From Diphasiastrum complanatum (taxonomy: Eukaryota > Streptophyta > Lycopodiopsida > Lycopodiales > Lycopodiaceae), in contig MU832573.1 of the NCBI GenBank assembly GCA_029204225.1, positions 1 to 64,000 on the forward strand: DNA of 64,000 nucleotides. Direction: 5' to 3'. The translations under genes were made by a program, and so were the position numbers. This document shows, piece by piece, positions 39,541-50,577 of this stretch. The notes beneath the pieces are model-generated. The model did no database searches and was not told the origin of the DNA. It was given only the letters and a program-made list of their open reading frames with translations. Numbering within the stretch: the first letter of the stretch is position 1; each line of letters begins with the position of its first letter.

Positions 39541-40270
39541 ATTAATCTATAATCTGGATCCTAGTTGCTAGCTACATTGATCTAGTTTGCAAAAATAAAA
39601 TGACGATCAATGCAAAACAAACTTCAACCATGATTCAACTATGACATGTTTTGACTTTGATTCTACATCAATACTATCATGATATTAATCAACTATTTGG
39701 ATACCTACTCTACATCAACATTGTCTCGATATCAATTGACTATCTTAGTATCGATCAACTCTCTCGACAATCAATTTGACATTCTACTCTTTCGATATCG
39801 ACTCTATATTGTCACTATTAACTCTACAATCATTCATGCCACTATTTGAGATATGATATATGATTAGGTTCTAATAGAAAATGATTTTGTGATTAGCTGG
39901 CAAGTCCATTAATAGTTTATAGTTAAATAATTTACGAAAATATATTTTCAATATACTTGTATGAAGATAGATATTGTAGCGCACAACAAAAGTCAAGAAT
40001 TTATCGAACATACATCTTGTATATCGTTTGTTGATTCAGATAACATTGGCGTGATATCTAATTCAAGAAAATTTTCTATGTAGTCTCTTTTCTGCGATTC
40101 CCTAAAGGTGTAGCTTTAGAGGCTTAGAACGAGATTTTTGGATCTACAATAGGGTGAGTGTCATATGTAGTGGTTTTGATCCAATGGGGAGAGGGTAAAA
40201 CTAGTTTTAGAAGCATGAATTCAGGCTACTAAGTGTGTTGAAAGTATAGTACTAAGGAATATAAATGGAT
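39541..40270. other. No gene recognised
   Basis: Repetitive use of 'ATCAACT', 'TATCGACTCT' and 'CAATATCAATTGAC'-like words around 39660-39830. May include LTR of the preceding copia remnant. Confidence 0.4.
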
Positions 40271-40922
40271 TTTTGAATGATCCACAAGGTTGATTGTGTG
40301 CTTGATTAACAATCTATCAGATACTAGTCAACCAAAAACAAGATCTAGTTTAGCAGCTTGATAGAAAAAAAGTAGAGACAATCAAAACATTGATCAAGAA
40401 CTGAATCTTGAGTTCACACGTGTGAAAATCAGGCTGCTGTATGGCCTGTAGACAGAGGTTAATGTGTGCCAACTGGGTTTCATTGGAATCAATCACTATC
40501 ATCATACAAAGAGAGAAAATCCGAGTTTCTCCTCGAGGCTCCAAAAAGTTTCTATCTCCTCACTATGGAGAATGGAAATACATAATAAAAGACACTTCCT
40601 TTGCAAAGTTAGGTGAAAATCTAGCATGTAATAAGGAAGTAGACTCAACTTTCTTGCCCTAAAGTGAAAACCCTAGCCTAGATCCTAGAGTCATGCTTGG
40701 TATAAGGTGCATGGAAGGTACAAATCTCATCATAAATCAAAGTCTAGATCCTTTAGGAATCACTACCAAATGGACACAACCACCCCTCTTGACTCGTGGT
40801 AACCTACACTAGATGTAGATTGCCATGTGGCACTTTGGCCATACAAGTGACTAACAAGAAATATTGACAATATGTACAATATTCTACATGGCTAGATTTT
40901 CCAATGTAGGCAATTTTTCACA
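40271..40922 (-). repeat. Probable 3' LTR of the antisense copia element (left edge undefined)
   Basis: On the minus strand a purine tract (GAGGAGGAG) is followed by TGTGAAAAATTGCC at 40922, a typical PPT/LTR junction. The other LTR (from 44103) is too short to fix the left edge. The segment includes CACACGTGTG (40415-40424). Confidence 0.55.
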
Positions 40923-41313
40923 CTCCTCCTCAAATCTAGCCTTGGAAACAACAATACTTTTATCAATCACTCCAATTGATGATCTAAGCTTGACAAATGA
41001 ATCTTTAGGTAAAATTTTAGTAAACAAATCAGCCAAGCAACTTGATGATGGCACATGTTGGAGCTTGATCTCTTTGGCTTGCACTTTCTCCCTCACAAAA
41101 TGATGAGCAATCTCAATGTGTTATGCTCCTTGCATGGAATGTAGGATTAGTTGCAAGTAATTGGGCTGCTTGGTTGTCACAATAGATGATTGGGATCTCA
41201 TCCTCCATGATATGAAGCTCCACCAATATCCTTTTGAGCCACAAGACCTCCTTGCATGTTGATGCTACTTGCTTACCCTTTTGATCATATGTGAGCCTTG
41301 AAGGTAGAACCAT
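40923..41313 (-). pseudogene. Copia RNase H C-terminal part
   Basis: Antisense reading gives 'VASTCKEVLWLKRILVELHI', 'IYCDNQAAQLLATNPTFHAR' and, after a frame break, 'REKVQAKEIKLQHVPSSS' with 'DLFTKILPKD'. These are the last RNase H boxes of copia elements, including the Asp of the CDN motif. The first part of the domain is missing. Confidence 0.85.
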
Positions 41314-42441
41314 CTACTTTACCATCAATCATGCTTGAAGACACCTTTGGAATGTTTCCCTCATCAAAAATGACATCTCTACCAGCAATCACTTTGTTAG
41401 TAGAAGGAATGTAAACCTTGTAGGCTTTACTCACCTCACTATATCCAACAAAAATACCTCTTCTTGAAGATGGATCCTCCTTGGTCCTATCATCAAGAGT
41501 AATGTTGACATAGCATGTGCATCCAAAGGTTCTTAGAAGTTGACACTCGGCCTCCTCTTGAATAGCATCTCAAAGGGTGTCCTTCCATCCAAAATAGCAC
41601 TCGGCCACCTATTGCACAAGAAATTGGCACACAACAAAGCTTGATCCCAAAATGGTTTGTCAAGATTAGCACTTAACCTCATAGCTTTAGCACTTTCACA
41701 TAAAGTCCTATTCTTCCTTTCAGCCACTCCATTTTGTTGTGGGGTCCTTGATGTTGTATACTCCCTCTTGATCCCATGCTCATCACAAAAGGCCTGGAAC
41801 TTGTTAAATATGTACTCACCACCATTGTCACCACTCAAGCACTTGATCTTTGTGGAGAATTGGTTCTCCCTTGCATTCTTGAACTTGACAAAGACATCAT
41901 ACACTTCATCCTTGCTCTTTAGTAGATAGATCCAACAAAATCTACTAAAATCATCAATGAATGTTACATACATCTTAGCTCCACTATTGCTAATTGTAGT
42001 AAATCCATGAATATCCGAATGTACAAGTTGAAAAGGCTTTGTAGATCTAGAAATAGATCTAGTATAAGGTAGTCTATGTGACTTAGACAAAGCACAAGAC
42101 TCACAAACATGCTTGTCATTACTTAAGGAACTTGGAAGACCAATCACAACCTTCTTCCTTGCCATTACCTCCAATGACTTGAAGTTGAGGTGTCCCATCC
42201 TTTTGTGCCAAACCTCTTGAATAGAAATTTGCTCCCTTGCAACACATCCAACTTGGTTAGCAATAACACAAGCATCAAGTTTGAACAACTTCCCTTGCCT
42301 TTTACCTTTTCCAATCAAGACATCCTTCCTTTTGATCAAACAAGCATCTCCATCAAACTCCACCTTGAGGCCCTTACTTAGCATTTGACTCACACTAAGC
42401 AAATTCTTGGTAATAGATGGAATAAACAAGACATCCTCCAA
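41314..42441 (-). pseudogene. Copia integrase
   Basis: GAG-pre-integrase, an HHCC zinc finger ('HKRMGHLN...CESCALSKSH') and a catalytic core with D (HSDIHG), D (GDNGGEY) and E (NGVAERKNR) are all present, so the core looks intact. The frame from 42441 to 41533 is open for 302 codons. Beyond 41533 a frame break leads into the C-terminal linker ('CTCYVNITLDDRTKEDPS' region). The RT that should follow is deleted. Confidence 0.9.
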
Positions 42442-43502
42442 ATGAACATTCCTATTTGTAGAGAGAGAAATAGGAATTGTGCCAATCCCTTTGATTGCAC
42501 ACTGTAGATCATCCTCTTGTCATCTCCATATGCCAACAAAGAAGTGAAGTACTCTTTGTGAAAGGTCATGTGTGAACTTGCTCCACTATCAATCCACCAA
42601 GGATCTAGATCTCCATCATTAGCAAGCATACATGAAGACATCACAAAAGCATCATCATTTGCATCTTGCACATCCAAACCATCCTCATCAAGAGTAACAT
42701 TACCTTGCTTGTCTCCTTGATCTCTCTTCTTCTTGTAGCACTCACTTGCAAAGTGTCCTTTGATGCCACAATAGAAGCACTTGAGCTTTGATCTATCCTT
42801 CTTTTTGCCACTTGAAGAAGCATCCACTTGATCTTGCCCTTTAGACCACTTGCTTTTGGTTTTGCCCTTGAATTTGCCCTTTGTGAACATAGCATCCTCT
42901 TGAAGTGTCGATGTAGATCCACCTCTTGCTTGAAGCCTATATTCCTCATTGATCAAGATCTCTTGAAGATCCATCAAACTTGGCAAAGTCTTTTGAATAG
43001 CAATACTTTGAACAATGTTAGCATGAGCATCCAACAAGCCATTAAGAATCACTTGAATAAGCTCTCCTTCCTTAATGCTTTCATCTATGCAAGCTAACTC
43101 ATCATTCAATTCTTTCATTCTCAAAACAAAAGTACTTGGACTTTCTTCATTCTTTTGCAAACAAGAAAATATTTGCCTTCTTAGAGTCAACACTCTAGAA
43201 GTAGACTTGGATTCATAAAGCTTCTTCAATGAATTCCAAGCTTCCAAAGATGATGTGCACTTACCAACTTCCTTGAGAAGTTCATTGGTAACATTCATCT
43301 TTATCATGTGTAGAGCCTTCTTGGCCCTCTTGTCATACCTCAATTGATCTTGTTGTGTTGATGGTCTCTCCTCCAAACCTACAACAATATCCAAAACATC
43401 ATTCATCTCAAGAAGTGACTCCATCCTCACTTTCCATAATGAATAGTTACTTGAGGTAAGCCTATCATTGGCTTCCAACATGACTCCAATTGAGGTTGCC
43501 AT
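42390..43502 (-). pseudogene. Copia Gag and protease, frameshifted
   Basis: ATG 43502 starts a Gag with 'LTSSNYSLWKVRMESLLE' and a UBN2-type body. A CCHC knuckle (CFYCGIKGHFASEC) lies near residue 245. Protease starts at 'WWIDSGASSHMTFHKEY'. Comparison with the related copy at 51760-51790 shows a 16-bp deletion here (near 42497), which shifts the frame about 25 codons after the protease motif, and the last 35 or so residues are off-frame. The CDS otherwise has no stop for 340 codons, so the element decayed recently. Confidence 0.92.
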
Positions 43503-44089
43503 GTAGCAATGACCTGATCTTCTCTTTCAACCTGTTTCAATGCACAAAGCACTCCTTTTAACAACAACAAATGCTTTCAAAAGAAATCACCAAGATTTGA
43601 AACTATCTCACAAATTCTCTTCTAGCACTTATCCAAGCAAATCAACACATAGAATCATGGAATCTTGATCAACCTATGATCTATCCTCAATCTAATGACT
43701 TTTGCCACTTCCTAAGATTTAAACACACTCAAATGAAGTCCAACATCCTCACTATCTAGAGATCCAATCAAAATTAGGGTTTTGACAAAATCACAAAAAA
43801 TTGACTATTCCAAATCTACATGCAAATGCTGAAAATTTGATATGCAATCTATAAGCCACCACTTAGGTTGAACCAATGATCCAAAAATTGGCCAAATCTA
43901 GCATGTGAATTCAAAAAATGGAATTGAACAAGTATATTGACCTATTTAGTGTTTTGATCTACAAAAGATCCAATCTACAAAAGCAAAAAATCCGATTTTG
44001 GTGTAGAATCCTCTCTAGCATGCTCTAGACTTGATATCTTCACCAAATCATTGATAGATCTGATTTCCTCCTTCATAACCTGAAACACA

Positions 44090-44102
44090 AGCTCTGATAC
44101 CA
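44090..44102 (-). promoter_or_regulatory. Copia primer binding site
   Basis: The minus strand reads TGGTATCAGAGCT, one base from the usual initiator-tRNA site, directly next to the LTR end at 44103. Confidence 0.85.
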
Positions 44103-44225
44103 TGTGAAAGATTTGAGATCCAATCTACTTGAATGATCTTTGGTTAGAAAGAGAAATACACTATCAATTTCACCAATGTAGAAAAATCAGCATCTACACA
44201 CAATTTGAGATGCAAACACTAATAG
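44103..44225 (-). repeat. Truncated 5' LTR of the antisense copia element
   Basis: The LTR end (…CTTTCACA on the minus strand) abuts the primer site. The expected far end (TGTGAAAAATTGCC) is absent from 44.1-45 kb, so the LTR is cut. The cut lies near the left side of the histone-like region. The exact breakpoint is not visible. Confidence 0.55.
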
Positions 44226-44499
44226 AACTTGTCTATGAAATGGGGAACGTCTGTAGAAATATATTTACTTAGATATGGAATGAATATATCTACATCCTTA
44301 TGCATATTTCTCGCCGAATTCATCTTGACACAAGAACATTTAATAATATTATTTATAGATCTCTTAATAGAGATCAGGTTTAAACTCCAGTGGTCACTGC
44401 AAAATAAGATTGAAAGCACTTTAGCGGCAATTCTGAGAACTATTTAAATTGAAAATGTCAATGTTAATGCATAAAACATGAAGAAGCACTTAATATATC
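44226..44499. other. Unassigned; open frames on both strands
   Basis: A 72-codon sense frame (44229-44447) is hydrophobic with a helical pattern, and a 66-codon antisense frame overlaps it. Neither shows a domain. It could be the outer part of the histone-bearing segment. Confidence 0.3.
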
Positions 44500-45484
44500 C
44501 TACTTGGTATGATAAGGAATGACCAGATACTTTGTTGCTGGTGTGAATCCACTTGTCAGACACTGTGACAATGTGTCATTATTCTCCTTGAAGGCCTGGA
44601 GCAGAAAGTTACTCAGCACCAGCAACTCGTTTGATGAATCTCTTGCAATGTCAAATTGCAAGAGTGTCAGCTCGGACTCTATCACAGGATCACTGATAGA
44701 AGGTCTTTGAGATCCAGGCAATCTAGAACTCTAAAATTAATACTAAAATCAAGTTCTTCTAGTCTAAAACAAAAAGGAGTACCAATTGTATCTATAGCAT
44801 CCGATATGTCTTTCTCAAATTTAAAATAATCATCCGAATCTATATATGTATATAAATTGGGAGGAGGAGGAGGAGGAGGAGGTGGAAGTGTAGTATCTAC
44901 AACAATATTAGGAGTATCCAAAACAGAGGTAGCTATATTTACAGCATTATCAACAGCAGCATTATCTACAATGGATTCTGGGATAGGCTTCACTTTCTTA
45001 GGAGCACGTCTAGGGCTGTCTGCTTCCTAGGATGCTTCGTAGGAAGATGAGTCCTATCTACACGAGTTGGCCTAGGAGTAGCAGGCTGAGATACATGTAA
45101 CCTACAGTACCTATCTCTCATTCTGATCAGAAGTTGAAAATCCTTGGGCATTATGGTAACCCTCTTGGTATGGATGGCAAGCAAAAAAGAATCCTCAAAA
45201 AAAAGGCTAATATAATCTTCAACAGCCTCCTGAAGGCACTAAAGAGCACTCGGTGTGAGTCTAACATGCTGTCCGAGATCATTTCTTGTTATGTTCCGGA
45301 CAACACGGTAGAATGGAGCTCTTGGGATCAACAGAGCTGTTGACCTTTGATACTTGCATATCTCAAAGAGCCACCTGCTGTGGGTGCGCATTCTAGGTCT
45401 AGCACGGGGTGTGATGGCAACTGCAGGAGATGAGGATGAGCCAGGAGAGAAGAAGTCTCTCCTTGTCTGCTTTCTCCTATCCAT
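44500..45484 (-). pseudogene. Histone H3-like gene with long C-terminal extension
   Basis: From ATG 45484 the frame gives a 36-residue basic/Ser-rich tail, then an H3 histone fold. KYQRSTALLIPRAPFYRVVR covers the end of alphaN and alpha1, '[20 protein letters not shown]' covers alpha2, and '[19 protein letters not shown]' covers loop 2/alpha3. One in-frame TAG (45241-45239) replaces the expected Gln before CLQEA. The alphaN region is several residues shorter than H3, and loop 1 appears one residue longer. That feature, with 'EDY' and 'KDF', recalls CENH3 rather than canonical H3. After alpha3 the reading continues, with a second RKQT motif, then a frameshift near 45025. An acidic, poly-Pro and helical extension follows to about 44500 with another shift near 44710. 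Histone H3 packages DNA in nucleosomes; this version is broken and divergent. Confidence 0.85.
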
Positions 45485-46315
45485 GGGTGTGAACTATGTG
45501 ATAGCGGACTTGTGCATGAAGGTTAGGATGAGAAGGAAGGGATGATAAAGAACTTGTAGAGGACCGCTATGTACAGACAGAATGTACGGTATATCGGACC
45601 TATGCGAGCCGATTATCAGAGAGAACGATTAGATTTGAGAAAAGACGCACAAGTGCGATATGGGGTGACACGTAGGAAGACGTATCGGACCTGTGCGCAT
45701 GGAAGGTAGTAGGAGGAATTTTGATCGTGAAGGACGCGCACAAATGCGTATGCGAAGCGAAAAAAAAAGTGAAAAAAATTCATCAAAATTTGTGACTTTA
45801 TGTCGGGGTTCGCACATGTGAAAGAACGTCCTGTCACACGTGTGGGAGTTGTACGGACAGATGCGAGTGTGACACGTGTCACTCTATCACACTACATGTG
45901 TGAGATTTGTACGATCGAATGCGAGAGCGACACATGTTTATAAGCACTCGAATGAACACGCGACACGTGTCTAGGTGTCATTTCACACGTGTGCAGGTGT
46001 CATCTCACACGTGCCTGTGCCTGTTGTCGAATTGAAAGTAGACAAGTGTCATAAATCCGTTGACCACACGTGCAAAAATTTATTATAAATGGCACAGAAA
46101 CCGAATAATTTTTTACATTTTGCGTTCTCGAAATTCGCGACATATCGCTTTTGTGCGCGTTCATTTCTGTCTGTTTGCTTGCAAGTATACCTACTTGCAC
46201 ACAAGTGCGATATTCTGTATCTGTCTGCCGTACATATCCATCTTCTGCGTCATTTTGATTGTTAGTTTTGGTTCAGTTCTCCCGCGCACACAAGTGCGAT
46301 ATTCACGCTACTGCC
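45485..46315. promoter_or_regulatory. Divergent intergenic region rich in CACGTG/CACATG palindromes
   Basis: Between the H3-like gene (leftward) and the next gene (rightward), nine CACGTG or CACATG cores lie within about 270 bp (45811-46070). They include CACACGTGTG (45835, 45984) and GTGACACGTGTCAC (45869-45882). Two about 70-bp units share a 'TTGTACG..C..ATGCGAG' context, suggesting duplication. A TATA-like TATTATAAAT lies at 46081-46090, before the sense gene's ATG at 46316. CACGTG cores bind bHLH/bZIP factors in plants; use here is inferred. Confidence 0.65.
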
Positions 46316-47858
46316 ATGGCCTATTCCTCATCATCCTCACGAGAATCAGGCTTGAGTTCATTTCTGAGTGAATTTGGGATTACTGAAAATCTGGACTACT
46401 TCCACAGCCTATTCAGGCCTTATCTACATGTTTTAGGACTACACAACCAAATTTTGACGTATTTTATGAACATTATGTCAGATTCAGAGATATACTTAGC
46501 AAGCCTGTTTTCTCCATAGGTCAACTCCAGTACATGCATTATATTGATCTTGTTCATTTCTTCCCAACTTTTAGACATAGACTGAATAGAATGTTCACCA
46601 AATTGTTTGATCTTTTCAAAAGTAGCTCTATGTGTCTGTATTGCAACAAGAAAGGTCAATTGGTTGAATATCAGAGTGGTTTCGTACTTTTTCTTTTAGT
46701 TCAGATCCCAGATGATAATGAGTTTCATGTTGCTGACCCTCCTTTTGCACCTCCTCTGTTCAGTCATCCTTTAAGGATATCAGTCACTTTCTTATCGACA
46801 CTCCTGATAAAGAAAGTGACTTCATTGATTTAAATACTGATGTTCTCCGAGATTCTTTCATTGGCCAAAATACATCTGATGATGAATCCAAATCTATGGA
46901 GGATTTGAAATGTCTTTTCAATTTGCATGTATAATATATTAATGACGATGTATATTTTACTACTGCTGATTTATGTAAATTTTTTGACTATCATGAGGAC
47001 GAGGTTCTATGCTTATTATCCGGCACAATTTCCGAATTCTCCAACTTTGTAGATTTTGAGACAGATGACCTTGTTGCTGGTATTAATTTTGATGATGAGG
47101 AGGGTCTTATGACCAGTGAAGAATGCCTGAATAAGACTTTATCAAATATAGCTGAGAATGGACGAGGCAGACCATCCGATGAAGAATTCATGACATTTCA
47201 ATCCCAGATGGGCTTTCCTCATCCATCATTAATGCATTTCACTGATGATTCCACTTTAGTACGTGGTCATTATATTGATCATCCTAATCTGGTTGCTGCT
47301 GATGATGAAGAATGTGTAAGTGTTTAATCTTCCTTGCATTTGAATGTTTTCAATCACTGAATGTGTTTTTGCTAACATATTTCCTATTGCAAGATGCTCT
47401 CATAATAGATGATTTTGCTGCGAGACGAGGTGGTTTCAGACAACACACATTCTCGTTCCAGAGGAACAGTGGACTGGGCCACTATCTTCAGCATTTTTTG
47501 AAGAGTGAGATCTGTATTGCTCATTCCAAGCTGAGCCCAGTCGAGGAGAGTCTTATAATGGCAGTTAAAGCTTTATCATTTTATTTAGGAGGACATGAAT
47601 TTGTTAAGTCAAATAAGATCATTTTTGTCAAAAGATCTTATGTTTTGAACATTTTAGGCTTTACTGATGGGAATGTTCTTTTAAGGAGCTCCCATTATTC
47701 ATTGTATTCCACTTATATTGAGCTTAGTGGAAATAATGATAATGCATGCACATCTATTAGATGCATACGCTAGCAAAGAATTTCTTCATGCCAATACTAC
47801 CATAGAATCTGATACAAGATCTGATGATGAATAGTTGACACTTTGTATAATACAATCA
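46316..47858 (+). pseudogene. Unrecognised sense gene between the histone-like and transposase-like genes
   Basis: ATG 46316 opens a Ser-rich frame (to about 46519). A frame change near 46460 gives 'YIDLVHFFPTFRHRLNRMF' with a CLYC pair. Acidic blocks follow ('FVDFETDDLVAGINFDDEEG', 47049-47108) to 47325. An apparent intron with a GTAAGT start near 47316 and acceptor near 47394 leads to a 120-codon block ('GLGHYLQHFLKSEI', 'VEESLIMAVKALSFYLGGHE'). The end may shift frame to finish at TAG about 47832-47834. I recognise no domain. Composition looks protein-coding, not random. Its position suggests an accessory gene of the same mobile segment. Confidence 0.5.
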
Positions 47859-48027
47859 GTACATTTACATTGGATATTGCTCCTCTCTTGTTCAATGAAT
47901 TTGCAAAGCAATTCTGAACATGTCATGATGATCTTCTACTCAGCAATCATCTAATTTTCTCTTCTTGTATGAACTTGCATGCTTTTCTAAACTTGTTGTA
48001 TTGTGTGGACTTTGTTATATGTCGAAT
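47859..48027. other. Convergent intergenic gap
   Basis: About 170 bp of AT-rich DNA between the ends of the converging sense gene and transposase-like gene; probably their 3' untranslated and polyadenylation regions. Confidence 0.5.
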
Positions 48028-50577
48028 CTAAACTCTATGGTAGAACCACTGAAACAATTGACAAATGTAGTTTCGTTTTTCATTGGTTCCTCCATGTTGT
48101 GTATTTCGATGAAATGCTGCTCGTGCTTGCCAATGTGACTTCTCCATCCCTTGTGATGACCATACACTCAAGCTTCCATATGTATTTGCAAAAAATGCTG
48201 TATGATCTCTTAGTATGTGCTGCATATGTCAAAATCATAATGTTAGTCTTATGTTTAGATCTAAATATATATGAAAATTTGAAAGCATTTTGAAAATTTT
48301 ATACTAACCATGTAATGAGTGATGTGATCTTCTCCCCATGCTTTTGATATTGCATTAACAAACTCGACACAAGTCCTTTGGACAACTTTCTTATCAATAT
48401 CAGAGTAATTTTTTTTTTAAAAATAGCAATCATTCTATCAAGCTTTTTCCATACATCAACTTTTAGTACTCTGGTTTTGCCGTCTTTCTCGAAGTCCTGA
48501 GTGGCAGCAATAATATCTGTCCAGACTGAGTGTTGAATATTAGAAGCCTTACCAGTATGATTTGATAGAAAACGACGTGCTTTTGCTCCTCCTATGCTTG
48601 GCTTAGTTGGCATGTTCCCATTCTTTCCTGAAAGCTTTTCATCTTTTTGAATTTTGACATGTCCTTTATGGAGTCCTGCTTTTGATAAAACATATTCTAA
48701 TCGAGAGATAGCTTCTTTTGCTAATGATGCTGGCTTAGTATTCCAAGCAAAAACTATATGAAGATAAATGATCTTTTCTATTAATCTAACTTCTGCATGA
48801 AGAGTGCAAACATGCACATTTTTTAAGGGGATAGGCAGCACAGGCTTCCAGTTTGGATCTGCATATTCTCTAGTAATTCATGCAGTACAAACAAGGGTGT
48901 TTTGATGTAGCACCATGAGAGACATTATACATACATTTCAATGTTTTCAAATCACCTGCTAAGTGCCATTCAACATTGAAGTCTCCAACTCCTGGAACAT
49001 TGAGAAATCCTCCATCCATATGGTCCTTGATGATCCTAGGATAAGATGTCCTTGAGAATATCCATGATAATATATCATGATCCTCTTTCAGCACCTGTCC
49101 AAAGAATTAATCATACTTAGTTTACAATGTATTAATACTATTCAATGAATGTAATGTAATAATGAGACTAGTTACCTGAAACACTGCCAGCCACCATATA
49201 TCATTTTCTGACTGGACACTGAATTTGAAATCTTCTTGGTTCTCTGTTTGGGATAGAGCACCATTCATGAGAGTTATACTAACCCTTTCTATCTTCTGCC
49301 CTTTCACAATTTCTGACTCATCTAACTTAAGTACTATGATTATTTTGCCATTCACCTTTTCATAGGCTATATCATAGAATGTGACGATGTATCTCAACAA
49401 GTAATTTAGATCAACAAATAAATTGTTTGATGAATTATAGAATATCGATCTTCCATCAGTTTCATACACCTCCTCAATATGAAATGGAGTTCTAGTGATC
49501 TTACGCATACCTATGTTTAATGTATCCCTCTCTTTCTTCAAGTGGTATGTCCTAGGGATTGGGACTTTTCTAATTTGAACTTGCTTAAAAGCTTCTCTAA
49601 TTAGTTTAAATATTGTTGCATATGCTTTCCTACTAATACCTGCAAAATCACAAGCACCCTGAACTATAGTCTTATCTAAAATATTTTGAATGTCCACCAT
49701 CAAAGACTCTGCTATTTTACACTTTACATTTGAAATCCTATTGTTCATCATGATACGCTCAGTGGATTTTCAAGTCAATATTGTGCCCAATGACATTCCT
49801 AGTGAAGCATTGTCTTTAATATTCCGAGGAGCTACTAATGCAGATCTGCAAAAAAAACAAATAGTTAACTAAATATCACCATAGCTGAAATTAAATCCAA
49901 ATGTCATTGAAAAACCTACAAAATTTAGAATATGCTTACTTGAATGCATGGATCCTTCTATTTCAATAACCTCCTTTTGAAAGCGTTTGAATATCCTTGC
50001 AACTTTGTCACTTTTGCTTCTTACTTTCAACCTTCTTCTTTACCAAATCCACATCCTTTAGTGATTGTAAGTTTTCAATACGAATAGACTGTAAGACTGA
50101 TTGCATTTGCTCTAGTTCTGATTTGACATTGATTGCTATCTTCTGTAATGATTCATTATTTTTTTTAGGCCGTTCATTTTCTTCTAACGTCTTTTGGAGA
50201 TGACAATCTCTATTCTGACAATAAGAGGATATCCGAATTAACTCACCTTCTAAAAAGTGAACTTTATTTATATAAAGTTGTTTTCCATGGTTTTGCAATC
50301 TTTCACAATATCCTAGTAATCCACTATGCCCATTGCATATCCATGTAACTAAATGAGTTATTCAAGAGAATGTGGGATGTGTCAAAGTGCTTGGATCTTG
50401 TGGATATAATGTTCCATCTGTCCACAAATTCACCGTTTTCTTTCCTTCTGCCTTGTAACGAGAACGATCTTCAGCAGATATTTGAACTCTTTTGCCTCCT
50501 CTACTCTGCAAAGGTGCCAAATCAACAGGGATATCCACATGTAGATGATATAATGTCATCATCAAAAAAATAATAGA
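48028..50577 (-). pseudogene. Multi-exon DDE-type transposase-like protein of unassigned family
   Basis: Coding blocks in order: 50577-50008 (Lys/Arg-rich, a 'WTDGTLYPQDP' stretch, 'ICNGHSGLLGYC', then a coiled coil), 49846-49176, 49094-48299 and 48219-48028. The intron 49175-49095 is canonical (CAG|GTAACT…GGACAG). The last intron probably starts GTATAA and ends TATGCAG. Candidate catalytic residues are Asp in 'VLKLDESEIV' (49322-49320), Asp in 'EWHLAGDLKTL' (48953-48951) followed by CLYC, and Glu in 'SSQGMEKSHWQARAAFHR' (48144-48142). This pattern resembles eukaryotic cut-and-paste transposases. TGA stops near 50364 and 49786 (each one C-to-T from Arg) and a one-base shift near 48875 break it. 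I cannot name the family, so the call rests on residue pattern and context. Confidence 0.55.

Larger units (their letters stand above)
40884..44103 (-). mobile_element. Antisense copia element lacking RT
   Basis: The internal region is complete from primer site (44090-44102) to polypurine tract (about 40923-40931). The RNase H block (41313-40923) is joined directly to the integrase C-terminal linker near 41300, so the whole RT is gone. It is related to the fragment at 51015-51986. Confidence 0.85.

Noticed and set aside
44500-45484. Functional host CENH3 gene
   Set aside because: In-frame stop, frameshifts, altered alphaN and transposon context argue against the host's working gene. CENH3-likeness is kept only as a hypothesis.
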